Position numbers and translations under genes: made by a program
Part shown: in pieces, positions 10,801-25,800 of the stretch
How the letters are laid out: the number at the start of each line of letters is the position of its first letter
Position numbering within the stretch: the stretch's first letter is position 1
Notes under the pieces: generated by a model
Database searches by the model: none
The model's input: the letters and a program-made list of their open reading frames with translations, nothing else
What the model was told of the DNA's origin: nothing
Assembly: GCA_028622995.1 (NCBI GenBank)
Contig: JAJQJQ010000004.1
Span: forward strand, 5,766,001-5,830,000
Direction of reading: 5' to 3'
Length of the DNA: 64,000 bases
From: Panagrolaimus kolymaensis
Taxonomy: Eukaryota; Nematoda; Chromadorea; Rhabditida; Panagrolaimidae

Positions 10801-13800
10801 CTTTGTTTTTGAGTTAAAAAAAAGTGCGAAGGCGAAATAAGGAATTTGCTTGCAAAAATATTTTAATGATTCTTAAAAAGTAACATTAAAAAAATCACAA
10901 CTTTGAACGTTGTTTTTTCCTTAATTAATTTTCTAAATAACTTAATTCTAAAATTACTTCGAAACCATTTTTTTGTTAAGAACGTGAACTCTCTTTATTG
11001 ATTTTAAAATTGTTTCTTTATCCATTTTAATTTTTAATATAATTCTTTGATGATCTCCATTTTCAGAATAAACTAAATCGATTAATCACAATGAATTCAT
11101 CTCCAGATGTTTTATGCATTGTTAAAAACCCTGTACCAGGTTTGTTAATTCATTTATATTCTTCTTCTTTTTTCGTTGTTGAATCAATTAGGAGCTCCCA
11201 TTTATTTTTTTTCACGGAAAAAGATTTACTGAATCGTTTATTTTTTATTGATGCATTTATTTTCTATGTTTTTGACCTTGATTTTGTTTTTCGACGATTT
11301 GATACTTTTTCTTTTATTTTCGCGGAAAAAAGAGAATTTCGATTTTTACCGGAATTTTTACTTTTTCTTTTCTTTTGAAATTTATCGGTTTAATGAATTT
11401 GTCGCTTTCGCTTCAAAAAGTTTCATGGAACTAATGTCCTGAAAGAAAGAAAGTTTACAGAAGAGCGGAAGTCGTACTTTTTTTTTCATTGTTCTTTTTC
11501 AATTTTTAAAGGTGGCTTGCTTGCTTCTTTCTTGCTTGAGGCGATGTTCGATTTTATTGCACTTTTTTTTATTATACATATATTTTCTATTGCCAGATTT
11601 TTAACTGGGCATAGCATTTTCTTGTCATCGAAAGAGAGAGAGAGACTTCCTTGAGGTCCGCCACAGGAGTCCATCGCCATTGCTGGCAGCAAAAACAGCA
11701 AAGCAAGGAAGAAAAGCGAAAAACAATAGAAACAACAGGTTTTTCATTTTTTTGAAACAAAAAAATTTGAAAGAAAGCATTTGTTCCTTTTGGCAGCAGC
11801 GGTGGCAAAGATTTTGGTTGCGTGTATTTTCTCGTTCACTAGGAACAAAACAAAAAAATAAGGACAAAATTGGCATTTGCGTGTTTAAAAAAAAGAGGCA
11901 GATCTTTTCGAAGAGTGAGTCTAGTCTTTCTCTTTCAACTTTTAATCATCAATCATTTTTATATTTGATTTTAATGTGTCTCAGTCAACCAAAAAATTAT
12001 TTGATTTTGATGTAACTTTTTTATGTAAAGCTTAAAACTTTATGTATTTGTCGGAAACGTAAAATCTCTTTAAATTTGATATCTTCGAAATTGTGTATGT
12101 AAAAAAGATAACTTAAAAAATTTTGCTTGATTTTTAATAACTAAAAATTAATGTATCAAGGCGCTATGATTTGCAATCAAAAACGCTACATTCATTTTGG
12201 ATTTTTTTTCTGTAGGACAAAGTTTGTCACCAAATACATAAAAGTAAACGATTGGCGGCTAATCTATCACCTGAAAAAAGCAACATTCTTCTTTCGTTTA
12301 ATTTTTGCTTTTTTAATTTTTGCTGATTAAATTTGACCCCTATTTTTTATCCTTGTCATTGCCAACAGCCAGCCAGCTGGTTGGTCACCAAAAACAAAAA
12401 GAAAAGCAGCATCAACAACGAGAACCAAATTCTTCTTTTTCTTACCTTTTGATTCCTCCTCGCATTCTTTCTTTTCCCCCCTTTTTTATCTTGAACGCTG
12501 CAATAGCAAAATGAATGAATGAATGATGGAATGATTCATTAAAGGAGTGTTCCCGACTTTTTTTCCTTTTATTTTTACTCTCAAAATATTTTTTTTCTCT
12601 TACGCGTTCTTCGACTTTTTGAGAAATGAATGATAGGAATGGCATTTTTCATTGACGCTTATGATAGCTGGTAAAGTTGAAAGAGATAGTTCAAAGAATG
12701 AAAATATTTGTGAAAAAAAAACTCTTCAGCTACTTACCTAAGTTTCGTTTACTTATTTTTTTTTACTTTTTTTAAACTTGTTATAATTCCATTTCTCTTC
12801 CACCTTCTTTTTTCGATTGTAGTGACCTGAAACCAACCAACAAAGATGTATGTATTTATTCTTATTTACACATTTTTTTATTGTTTTATTTGCCAAAAAC
12901 ATTTTCTTTTTATTTGATCATCACTCTCTCACCTCGAAGAGTAGAATGGCGTATTTCTTAAACATTGTCGGCATCAAAAAATATAAATATGCGCGAATAA
13001 AAATAAAAATAAAATAAAAAAGAATCTTGTTTGACCACTTTTTTTGTTGTTGATTTTTATTGAAACTGCAAAAAAAAAAAAAAAGAAAATTTATTTATGC
13101 TTTTTCAAATTTTTTTTTGATTTTACTTTTTTTACACTTTTTTTTCTTTCTCTCGTTTTTTGTGAAGAGTTTATTTCCGGATCACTCTCTAAATTTTCCT
13201 CTTTCTCTTTTTTTTCTTTTTGATCCACTTTCAGCGACGAAAAAGAGTCCGCCATTTTTCTTTCCTCTGCTTCTTAATAAAAAAGTTTAATGACTGTAAT
13301 CTCGTTTTCTCCTGAGCTGGAAAGAAAGCTTGATAATGACCGAAAAATAAACTCCCAAAAAAAATTGAAGAAATAAAAAAAATAAAATTGTAAAAAAAGG
13401 AAATATTGCTTGAAACTAGTTTTGTTTCAATTTCAAGAGACCTCTTCCGCCACCGCAGTGGACATTTTTTTCTAAGCTTTTTGCTTGAACCTTTTTTTTG
13501 CTTTTTGCTTTTTGTAGAAGGCTTCGCTTGCTCGCATGCAGCTCATCTGAAATCGGCTTTTCTATTTTTCCTTTCTAATATTTTTATTTTCCTGCAAAAG
13601 CAGCGACGAGAAAATGAAAGATAGAAATTTTTATGCTTTTTTTCTGATTCAATTTTTTTTTTTTGCCAGAAAAACGAGAAACCCTTTTTCGGCTGACATT
13701 CTTCTTTTTTTCCTTCAAAGGGCTTCAAAGAATAGAAGCGAAAAGGAAAGAAAGAAAAGGGAGAAAAATGGACATTGGCTATTCTTTTTTTTCTCGTTGA

Positions 13801-16800
13801 CTGGCTTCAAACACATAAGTGTTGAATTTTAAAAAAATTTGTTAGTAAAAGTAATATTTTCTGAATAGTAAAACCGAGTCGAGATTACTTTAGAAAAAAA
13901 TCTTCGTTTTTATTTGTATTATCAATTTTCTATTTTCGCTGTAAAATTTGATGGATTACGATGTTTTGAGAATTTCTATAATTATCCTTCAATTTCCTTA
14001 ATTATTTTGCAAACAAATGCTTTTCAGAAGAAAAAAATGACCATTAGCTAAATTTTCTTAATTTTCTAAGTATTTAAGATTGGATTCTCACTGACCATTG
14101 GAATTTAATCCAATTCCATTCCATTTTCTTGAAGCCTAAAACCAACAATATTGTTTTGTTTTCGTTAATTTTCCATTTTCAAAAAAGTAAAAAATGGTTT
14201 TTAATTTCTTTGATGGAACATTTTATTTTTCATATTTTTCTTTCGAATCATTAAACTTTTGTAATTTTTCTTTTTTAAACAAAAAAATATATTGGAAGCA
14301 GTTAAAGAAGAAAAATAAAAAGTAAAAGTTGTTTTACTTGCTTCTTATATTTTGCACTTTCGAGGATGCTGTGACTGCAACTGATTGTTCCCATTTTCAT
14401 TTTTTCAATGGCCCCACTAAAAATGATGCATGTAATTGGAGAAAAAATAAATTTCTTTAAAAATCTTTTGGGAGTGAAGAAAAATTTAAATTTCTTTGTG
14501 TAATGCCATTTTTAGAAACTGCCGATGATGGCTTGTTGCGCTCTTGAAAGTTGAATTTTGATACTCGTCTTTTTTATTTTACAAGCTCGTGGTTGCTTGT
14601 TAGCAATCTTTTTATGGTAAAGGGTTTAATGCTTGTAAAAAAATTGTGAAAAAAAGAGAGAGGGATTGTTTGCATTTCCGCGCCGCATTCATGTTTTGAT
14701 TTTGTTGCTTTCAATGCACACAAAATTATTTATACATATTTGGGCAAACATGAAAAGAATAGAATGTTTGAAAAATTGTTGCGCTTTAATGTTTGACGGT
14801 CGAGGATTTAATATTATTTTTTGTTATTTTTTAACCTCGCTTCTTTCATTTTCAACAGAGCTCCAACAACTCAAAAAAAAAGAAGCCAAAAACGGCAACA
14901 ATAAAACTTCCCAAAAAACTTTGTTCTCAAGGTTATCCTTTGTCCAGAAAAAAAACAACCTCAAAAACAAGGTATTTAAAACCTTTAAACTTTCCATTTT
15001 ATCGTGTTTTTTTTTGAAGGATAAATTCTTCCAAAAAAAAAAATAAAAAAGATAGATGGATTGCATTTTAGTTGTTTCGTTACATAAATTTTTCACGTTT
15101 TAAAAAATGATCGCTTTTTTTTAGTTACTTTCATTCTTTCTTTTTTTCTTTTTTGCGAGTGACTGACCTTTCTCTCTTTTTTTGACTCCTCGTTTTTTTT
15201 TTCTTATTTTCTCACCTGGTTAGTTAGTGTTTGACGTAAACTTTCCTTAAGGCATTTTGACAGCGCAGTTTTTTTGCAAAAAAAAAAAGAAAGATGGATG
15301 GATACATATTTTTTTTTATTCCCTCGGATTCATTCTATCGCTTTCTTGTTATTTTTATTGGGGTTGTCAAAAATGAAGGTGAGGAAAAGTGAAAAAGAAA
15401 AAACACGCAACTTCGCAATTCTTTTTTTTATTATTTTTTTTGTGTTTCACATTTTAAAAATTTTTGATTTTTCTTTATGGATTTTTAGAATTACATTAAT
15501 TTTTCTGGATTGCTTTAGCTACTTTATTTTAATATTCTTTTTTCCTGTTTTTCCGCGTAAATAATATTTACTAAATATTCGAAATTTTGTCTTTGGTGAA
15601 AAATTCATCATTCGTACAAGTACCATAGCAAGAATGACTTTCGATGCCTTTTGTTTTCATTCATTAACATTCATTTTTTGCCATTCAATCTTTCAAAAGC
15701 ATAAATAATTCTAATATTTTTTATGCTTTGTTTTTTTCTTCTTCCATCATCTCCATCAACACCAGACACTCCAGTGCTTGGTTTACTCTTTGGTTGTTAT
15801 ACCACTTGAAAATGACCATCATCGTCGTCGATCGCGCACTCCTTTTTTTTTTGTTCGAACGGCCTCTCTCTATTTTTTTTTTGTGGTCATTGCCTTATTT
15901 TTCTTTGCAGGCAAAAAAGCAAAGCAGCAACGGCACGCGTTCATATTTATTTATTTTTGCGGCGGCGGTGGAAAACACAAAAATTATGATCGATTGATTT
16001 TTTTTTCTTCCGATTCGGCATTATTATTTTCTTTTTATTTTCTCTCGACTGTCTTGATTTTGTTTTGCATTGATTTTTTTTATCTCAAACACTAAATCAG
16101 CATCAGTCAATTAATTTGCTTCCAGTCTTTTTTTTCAACCTTCTTGGTCTTATCAGAAAAATATTTTTTAGGCAAGTCAAAAATCTCTGCAAAAAAATAT
16201 TCTCAAGATACTTTGCCCCTTAATTCTTTCGTGTGCTTATTTTTTAACGCAAGTTCAAGAAGCAAACGAACGATTTTGCTTCATATAAAAATCAAACTAT
16301 TTTTCATCATTTCTTGATTAATGGAATTTTTTTATTTTGTCCTTTGATTAAAGATTATAGCCTTTTTGACTTTCGTTTAAAAGCTTCTGTTGTTGCTTGG
16401 TTAGTTTGCTTGCTTGTAACAGATGAGTTTTAATGTTTCTTATCAAACATCCATTATATTGTTTCATTTCGAGTTTGTTTCCGTTAATCTTCTCTTCGAT
16501 AAAAAAATCATTTTATACTTGCTTTCTTTTTTAATCAGCCCTTTTTTCTGTTCTAATTAAGTTTAAAAGTTTTTTTTTCTCAGCAAAGCTATCATTATTA
16601 TCCTCAACATTTTTTCTTCCTGTTTAGTTTTAATTTTTGGAGGCGCAAATACAAGTTTTTTGCATCGCTTGCTTTTTTTACTAGACTTCTTCCTTAAAAG
16701 ATAACAGATGTTTTTTTTTTGATCCATTATTATTGGCTTTTTTGTAGACAAAGAAATAATTAAGTTTACAACTGATTGTCATCAACAAAATAGTCCCTGA

Positions 16801-19800
16801 AAAGGTTGTAAAATTTGCTAAAAATATAAAAAAAACGTAGGAGGAAAGAGTATTTTTTATTTTTTAATGGCGCCAGGGTTTGCTACCATTTACTTGCTTG
16901 GGAAACAACAACTAATTCTTTGTCATCGACGTTCCTCGTTTTTGAGTAAGGTGATAAGTAAAATTTTTAGGAAAAAAAGTTAAGGGAGAAAAATACCAAA
17001 ATGATGAGGTGTTAAAAAATTGTTTTCATTCTTTCCAAAAAGACAGCTTAGCAGCTGATTGAAAAAGAAAAAATAATGGGTTGAGTTGATTCAGTTTTTT
17101 TGATTTTTATCTTTGTTTGAGGAATTTTTTTCGGTCAAAAAGGCTGCCGCTCTGCTTTTTATGGAATTCAATTCTGTCTTTTTCTGTTTATGCAACATTC
17201 CTTTCAAGGACTCCAGATTCCAATTGTCTTCCATATAAAGAAATTTAAAAAATTTAAATATATTTATTCATATATGTCGCCTGCTGCTGCGTTGTGAAGC
17301 CATTAAAGTTAAAACAATGCGGTCAACTGCCTGCGCCTTAATTTTTTTCCCTTTATATTTTTTTTCGAGGCCATATGCAAATTTTTTTTGCCCTTCATTT
17401 TTTCAAAAACTCCACAAAAACTTTTTTTGCTCTTGTTGCATTTTTATGGATGTTTTTCAATTCTTTCCAACTAACTAACTAACGGCGGCGCCAAAAAAAA
17501 AGTGTAGAGTGTAATGGCTGGGTTTCCTCCTCCTGCTCGATGAAATGGAATGAAAATGGATGTGTCCATTTGCACTCATTTGTTTTTCCCGATCGCCTTC
17601 GAAAATAAAAAAAATATTTTTGACTCTTCTTTTTCCATTGCAAACACATGTGCCTTTTTTGCAAAAGAGGAAATATCGGAACGCTGAAAATTATTATTAT
17701 TATTATTGTCCACAAATCCCAGAACAGAGACGATTGAGAGAGGAATGGAAAGAGAAGATTAAATTCCGTTATTATTATTAGTTATTATTAGTTTTTATAT
17801 GATTTGTTGTTATTGTTCTTTTCTATCTCTCTTTCTTTCATTTATTCCAATTTAAAAATGAATTTTTTGATGAACATTTGTTTCTTCCGTTCTTTTTTGT
17901 CTTCATTCACATCATTTCATTTTCTCGTTGATAATTGACAGATTTGAAATAAGTTTTTGGACTTTGTAAAAATTTTTTTAAAGATTTCGTTGATATGAGT
18001 CAAAAGTGCTCGTCACATACTTTGAATACTCACTCTTAAATTTAAAAAAACCTTTATCGCCGCAGTTAAAAAGAGATTCATCGTTTGCTTCTAAATATTT
18101 TTTTCTTATATTATTCATTCTTTTTTATGTTGTTTTAAAAATTCTCCATTGGCTACTTTTTTTTTTGTGCCACCGCATCGTCTGCTTCTAATTAGTAAAT
18201 ACTCGCCTAAATTCATTCTCATTTTTCGTACTAGTCATTAAACTATTTGTTTACTTATTTCTCCTCCTTCTCTCTAAAACATCTGTAAATGATTATCATT
18301 TTGCACGATCATTTAAAATTTGACAAACAAATTAGAGCCATTTATCGGCGCCAAAGACAAAAACAACCGATATGCCCATCTCCAAAAAAAGGTACATATA
18401 AATCAAAAAAATATGGTATACCTCCGTTTTTTCTTTTGTCTTTGTTTGTTGAAAACATCTGCGCAACAAAATGCTTTTCAGTTATATTCTATTTAAAAAT
18501 GCTTACTAAAAACCAAAACTAAAAAAAAGCAAGCAAGCTTTTTTGCAGATGTTTATTGCTTTTTTGTTTTTAATTTTTCTTTTCAATTTTACCCTTCTCG
18601 ATTCCAAAAAAAAAATTAAAGCTTCTCATAAAACCATTCAGCCGACGACGACAAACCAATGAATTTAAAGTCATCAATTAAGATTATTCGTGATCCAGAA
18701 GAATTTTTTTTATATTTCTAAAAAAAGCCTACGATTTTTTTTTACTATTTTGAAACTCAAAACCTTTTCGAGAATTAAGTAAAGTAGAAAAAAATTTGAC
18801 CCTTTTTTCATTTAGGAAAAATAAACTCAAAAACATAAATACTATTACGAAGAAGAAAAAAAACGAACAGGTTTAAAAAATAGAATAAAAATAAAAGTTA
18901 GGTAACTGATCCATTTTTATTTAAAGAAAAGTATTGCGAAAAAGAAAAGTTTTTTCTCCTTCTTTCTTACTTTCGATAATCCGATAAGAAGCTGCTGAGG
19001 AATTGAGAAAATGAGAAGGAGCGAAAACGAAGAAATCTTTAATGCAAATGAATAATAATATTATGAAGCAATTGATGACTCTCTGACACTTTTTGAAACT
19101 AACTTGAATTTCTCTTTTCTCTCCCGAAATAAATTTTTTTTTTCTTGGGTTCAAAATAAATTTAGTAATATTATGGTATTTTTGGGTTTTGATATTCGTT
19201 GATTTTTCTTAGAATTTACTTAAATTACTGACAAAATATTTTGTTATAGCTCTCTCAACAAATTCCAAACTTTCCCTTCAAGACATAATTTTTGTTCCAC
19301 AACGAAAAATTTTAATAAAAATATTGTGTTTTCGTTGGATTTCCATTTTTTAAAACTAATTTTCTCATTCCCTTTGGTCTCATCATTTATATTTTTAAGC
19401 TTTTTTGTAATTGGATCCATCCTTAACAACTAAAACTACTCCGACATAGAAAAAAAATTAAAAGGAACAATGGTCATTTTTTCTTTTTCTTCTTGTTATT
19501 AGATTGAGAAAAAGAAAGAGGATCAGTTCCTCAAAGAGAGACGACGACACATCGAGCAAAAAAAAAACTTGTTGTGAACACTTTCGATTTTGACATTATA
19601 TTTTTATGACTTTTTCTTTTTTGATTTTTTTTGTTGGTGAATGAAAGAAAGAAAATCTGTCAAGAAATCCGAAGAAAAATATTTTTCTTTTTTCCCAGAA
19701 TAATAAAAACATAGAGACTCTGAAGACTTATACTATCCGTTATCCTCCATCATCTCCTTCGTCTCCTGTCAAAAAAAAAATAAAATCCGCTTTTTTTTGT

Positions 19801-22800
19801 ATTTTATTGTTATTGTTTTTTTGTTAATTGCTTAAACTTTTTTTCTTATTTCTTGAATCTGACAGAATTTTTTTACTTTTCTTAACAAAAAAACACTAGA
19901 TTTTTGGTTTAATTTTTTTAAAACTTTTTTTGGGTTTAGAAATTACTAATTAACTTAATCGCCAGCTTTTTACATTTTCTGTATCGTCGCTGCCTTTTTT
20001 GAATCTAAAAAAATATTTCTAAAAACGGTCATTTTAAAACGGTTCCAAAAAATAAAGAAAATGCGCAACAATTCTACTATTTTATTTGGTCATTTTATTT
20101 TATGATATTATCGGCAGCCCCCAACAGAAACATCCTTTTTCCTGTTCATACATCTAACATAAAAATATTTATTTACATTTTTTATACGCAAAAATGCCGC
20201 AATCGGTTTTTTTGTTGTTTGAAAAATTCTTTTAAGGCAATAAAAAAAAACGCAACATTAACCGGTTCCCTCAATAAAAAAAACGGCGTTTTTAGTTTTG
20301 ATTTCGACAAAAAAAGCTTGAATTTAAAAAAAATATAATCTATCGTCTCCTTATTTTCCTTCTTCTTTCTCCTTCTGAAGTTGCATCGTCGCTTGCTTGC
20401 TTTTTTCCTATGAAAAAAAAAATTGAATTTTTTTGGAGAAGATTGAATCATTCATTGCTTTTTCTGAGACTCGTTTTTGATCAAATAATAAATAGATACA
20501 TATCATCAGTTTTTTTATTTTTATTGAATGCTTAGTATTTGTGTTCCTGGGCTAAAGCCGATTGTGTCATCATCATCCTCATTCTTTTCCATTTTGTATA
20601 GTTGTAACATATTTTAAACCAAATACTTTTTTCTTGTTTTGAGTATTAAAAAGTTGTAAGCCGATAGTCTATTGTCAAAACATGAAAATAAAAGTAAAAC
20701 TCCCGTGAAAAAAATAAAATAACAACTTTCTCTTTAAGATGCATTCTTTGGTCTCGAGCAGAAAAATTTAAAGGCAAATCTCGCGTTTAATTTTTTATAT
20801 TAAAGTTACTTTTATTAAACTATTTTTTTTTCAGAAGTATCAGCCCATGAATTAAATAAAATATTATTATTATTACTTGGTTGTGCAGTTCAAAGTGAAC
20901 AAAAGGAACATTTTATTAATCGAATTCGGTGTATGCGAACGGAATTACAATCAGCTATCGTAGGAGAAATACAAAAAATAACAGAGGATTCAGGACATTT
21001 GCTTGAAATTCAATCGCTTGAAATTTTGCCCGACGATCATCGATTTTTAACGGTTCTTGAATATTTAGAACGAATTATGAAAGAACGCGATGATTATGCA
21101 AATGGAATATTAGAAATGGCTAATAATCGTTCAGATTTAGATGAATTTGAAAATGGTTCCACTGGAACTACGACTTCTTCATCGTCGTGTAATGGAGATT
21201 GTCCAAATGGAAAATTATATAAAGAAATTCAATATGTTACTCGTTCTCCATCACCTTCGACTCAAGAAAGGCATGCAGCCGTAGAAGTTGCAGATTTAAA
21301 AGCTCAAGTTCGAAGATTAAAATATGATATGTATGTTTAACAACAACAGAGTGTTCCTTAATGTTAATGATAGTAACTAATTTTTTTTTTAAATTTATGA
21401 AAAAAATTACTGTCAATGATAGTAACAAAAATACGAACCTTCACATTTTGGAATTATTATCTTTTTGTTATCTAATTAAGCAACACTATGTCGTCATTTA
21501 AATTTTATTTAAATTTAATTTTTTTAGGGAAACTTTGAGAGAAAGTTTATTATTCACTCAAGAAGAATGTGAATTACGTGAGCATGAAATAAAGGAGCTT
21601 AAAAATGAAAAGCTTAAACTTGTGAGTGACGCGGATGCAGCAAAAGATTACAAAGAAGAACTCGTGTATCTTGAAGAACAAGTTTTAGCTTTGAGAAAGC
21701 ATGAAGCAGAAAATGAGCAACTTAAATCCAAAATTCAACAATTATCATATTATCGAAATACTTCAACGCAACTTGAAAATGATAATAAAATTTTGCAAGA
21801 ATCCCTTCAACTTGCGGAAGATCAACTTCATGAAACTAAAAGAAAGCTAGAAATTGTAACGGAATTGGAACAAAAATTAAATGAATCTCAAACAGCTTTA
21901 AAATCAGCGAATGAAGAAATCAGTAAAGAGAGGGATAAAATTGAAGAACTTTTAATTGAAAATGGTCGACTTCGCCGAGAAGTCAAAGATCATTCACATA
22001 AACGAATGGATTTGGAAAGACATCTTGAAGCCATGGAAGAATTTGCAACTCCAAACGAATCTTTTAATGATTCCTTACAATCCCAACTTGAAGCTCATAA
22101 TCGTTCGGCATATTTGGAATTGCAATTAGAAAATCGTAAACTTCAAAAACAATTGGAAGATTCCAGTAAACCCGTGGAAATGTTTGAACTTAAAGAAGAA
22201 TTAGCGGCGGCGGAAAGAAAAGCAGAAGAAAAATTATCTGAAATTAAGAAACTCGCGATTGAACTTGAAAATGCTCAAGAAGCTAAAAATCGTGCAGAAT
22301 CTCGACTTTCCACAGTTCGAAACGAACAAGAAAGTTTGACTCAAACCCTTCATGAAACTCGTCGACAACTTGCTTCAGCTCAAAGTGATTTATCCACCAA
22401 AAAAGAAGATGAAAATCTTCAACGTCGCGTTCGAGAACTCGAACAAGTTGTAACAAGCAAAGATGAATCATGCGTGATTTTGGAGGAAGAAAAAAAGCGA
22501 ATTGAAACTCAACTTGAAAAAACTCGACAAAAACAAAGGGAAAATAGACAAGAATTGGATGGATTAAAAGATCAATATGCAAATTTGGAAACAAATTTAG
22601 CTGCAGTTGAAAGATCGAAGAAAACCATTGAAGCTGAAAGAACTTCTTTAAAGGTAAAAATTTGAAATTGAAAAATACTTTAAAAGACGAATAAAAAAAA
22701 TTAATTTTTGGCACAAAAAAATATTCAAATTTTCGGGTGTAAAAAAAATATCCCTCAGGCAATATTATTTTGTGAATGATTCATAAATCTAAAAGTACAC

Positions 22801-25800
22801 GTTTAGTCATTTTTTTACGAACCAAAAAAGTGTAATAGCTCCCACATATTTTATTTTCCAAAAAAAAAACCGTGGGAAAGTGAATAATATTATTTTGCTT
22901 TACTAAACCCATATAATTTTTTTGTAGGCTCGAGTTGAATCATTGGAAGATAAATGTGATCAATTAAATGTAAAACTTGTAAATTATGAAAACCTTGAAC
23001 GTCGTTACACAAATAATGAAAATATATTGATGGAAAAGGCGAATAAAATAGCTGATATCGAAGCTGAAAATCGAACGATGAAACAACAAATAGATTTGGA
23101 AATGAAAAAAGCTCAACGACTTCGAGAGGATTTGGTTTCAGAAAAATGTAGAATTGGTGATTTAATTGCTCGACTTCGTTCAGTTTGTAATGCAATTAGA
23201 TCCAATGGTGGAAAATTAACATTTTCTGAAGATATTATTGATAATGATGATAAACTTATTGATATTATTGATGATGTAATTATGCAAGCCTTAAATGCCG
23301 CTCGAAGAGAAGCCGATGCATTGCGACTTCAACAACAGCTTCAAATTGCTGAGCTTGATGATTTAAAAAAAGATATTGAAAGTTTACGTCAAGCTGAAGG
23401 TGAATTAAATGAATCCGATGATAAAGTAAAAGAATTAATAATGGAAAATAAAAATGTTAAAGAACAAGTTACTTTATTGCAAGAAAGATTAAGGAAGCTT
23501 CAAGTTGAAGATTCTTCTAAATCATCAGAACTTCAAGCAATTAAACGAGAAATGGAAGAATTACATAATAAAAATGTAAGTTTTTATAATTTTTGTTTTA
23601 TGAAAAGTGTTTCTAACAAGCGGATGACAAAGTGATAGTAATCGGAGCATTTTAAAAAGCTGTTTTAAGAATTACTATCATATTTTTATCTTCGCCTGGG
23701 AAGACTTTGTTGCGATTATTTATAAACAAAAAACTACCATTCTTTTAATTTCAGAACCTTGCAACACGACATTCCCCTGAATTAGCTAAACTTCAAGTTC
23801 AACTTCGTAATGCTCAACTTCAAGAAGAGTTGCATCGAGAAGATAACGTGGAACTTCGAAAACAAATTGAACATGCAATTAAAGCTAAAACTGAATTTGA
23901 AAAGAAACTTCAATCCATTGAAGCCACTCAAGGAGCTTTGATTGCAGATTATGATCGGCTCCAAAATCTCCATCAACTTTTGGGAGCTGATTATGATCGA
24001 GCTAAATTTGAACTATTACAACTTAAACAACGAATAAAAACAGAAAAAATGAATGGAAATGAATTTGGAGTGCGCGAAAAAATGCATTATGAAGCCACAA
24101 TTCGAGGTGAACGAGAAGAATCACAAAAAATTATTCGAGATGCAGAAATGGAAATTTCTCGACTTCAAAAAGAAATGAATGATTATCGAAGAGAAAATTC
24201 CGCAATGCTTCGAAACACCGATGAACGAAGTGATGAACTTCGTAGGCTTCGAGTTGCAGAATGTTCACAAAAATCCACGATAAATTCTTTGAATGGAACC
24301 ATTCAACAATTAAATCATGTTTTAAGTGGAAAAGAAATGGAAATTGCAACCCTTCGTCGACAAGTGGATATGCTTCGACAATATAATGGAGATGAAAATC
24401 AATCCCTAATAAAACAAATTGAATTATTGTTGGCTAAAAATCAAGATTTGCATGAAAGATCTTTAAATGATAAAGACACCTTCCATGCTCATCAAAGAGA
24501 TCTCCAAGAGCAACTTGTAACTTTGAGAAGGAATAAAGAAAAGCTTGAAGAAAAAATTATGGATCAATATAAATCCATGGATAATCGAAAAATAATTAAA
24601 GAAAAACCAACTTTAATGAAACGTGCAGCAAAAGTTTTAATGCCTAAAGTAAGTTTAAAAAAATTTAATTACAAAGAGTTCTCTAATTAAATGACAAAAT
24701 GAGAGTAACAAATATTTTGTAAAAATTTAAATTATAATGTGACTTTTATTTTATTGGGAAAGACTTAATGGCTTTAAAAAGTTTCAAAATTTGCATATTT
24801 TTAAATAAATTTTGTTTTTTAGGCAACTACTCGAAAAGCCATTCGAGCTCCAGCAATTACGAATGGTTCAACAACGGAAGATTCAAGTATTGATGAAACT
24901 CATGCAGGGTTTATTTCTCCACCTCCTCCATCTGGTGCAGGAGCATCAGGCTCATCATCCATGCCTCCACAAATAAATGGAACAACAACAACAACAACAA
25001 ACGGTCAGTCATCTTCCACCACCAACAACAACAATCAAATAATATCAACTCCACCCATCACCACAAATGTCGCCACGAATATACGTGAGCAATCCGATTC
25101 AGCTGTACACAGATTTTTTAGACGAAGTTCATTACTTCGTCGAACAAATCCACTTCCACGTCGTTCTAATAATGAACAACAACCTTCAACAACAAATTCA
25201 CCACTTTGCACATCAAATTCTTCTTCAGCTATAATAACAACCACAACAGTTGCACCACAAAATACTAATACTAATTTTTCCCATCACCAAAAACCTAACA
25301 CTAATAATGTTGTTGTTGCTTCTTCTTTACCTCCTTTATCCCCTTCGCAATATAATAATCAATATGCTTCATTAAGAATTAAAAATCCTATTTTACATTC
25401 ACAATCTCAGCAGCATATGGGTGCTTTACAATTACAACAACAACAACGTCGAGCACCCATTGCAGCAATAGATGATGAAATTGGAATATTAATTAAAAAT
25501 CGTCCATCAAGTTCGTATGAAAATGCTTAATCTTTGCTTTTTTGGCTTCTTTTTCTTTTACTCATTAACGGGTTAACATTTTTTATATTTAAATTTAAAT
25601 TTTTTTACACGATCTTCTATCTTTCTCTTTCTTTCTAAAAAAACGAAAAACTGTACATTTATTATTTCAAGCAAAAAAAGCCTTTCAAGCTTTTTTAAAA
25701 ACAAACTTTTCTTCTTTTTCTTCTGTATTATTTCTTTTTCTTTCCTTTAAAAAACAAAAGCAAAACTAACATTAAATTAAAAAATAAATAAACCTCATTT

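Noticed and set aside
22283..22762. 159-codon antisense open frame in the girdin coiled coil
   Set aside because: A shadow of the Glu/Lys-rich coding strand, giving a Phe/Leu-rich antisense translation.
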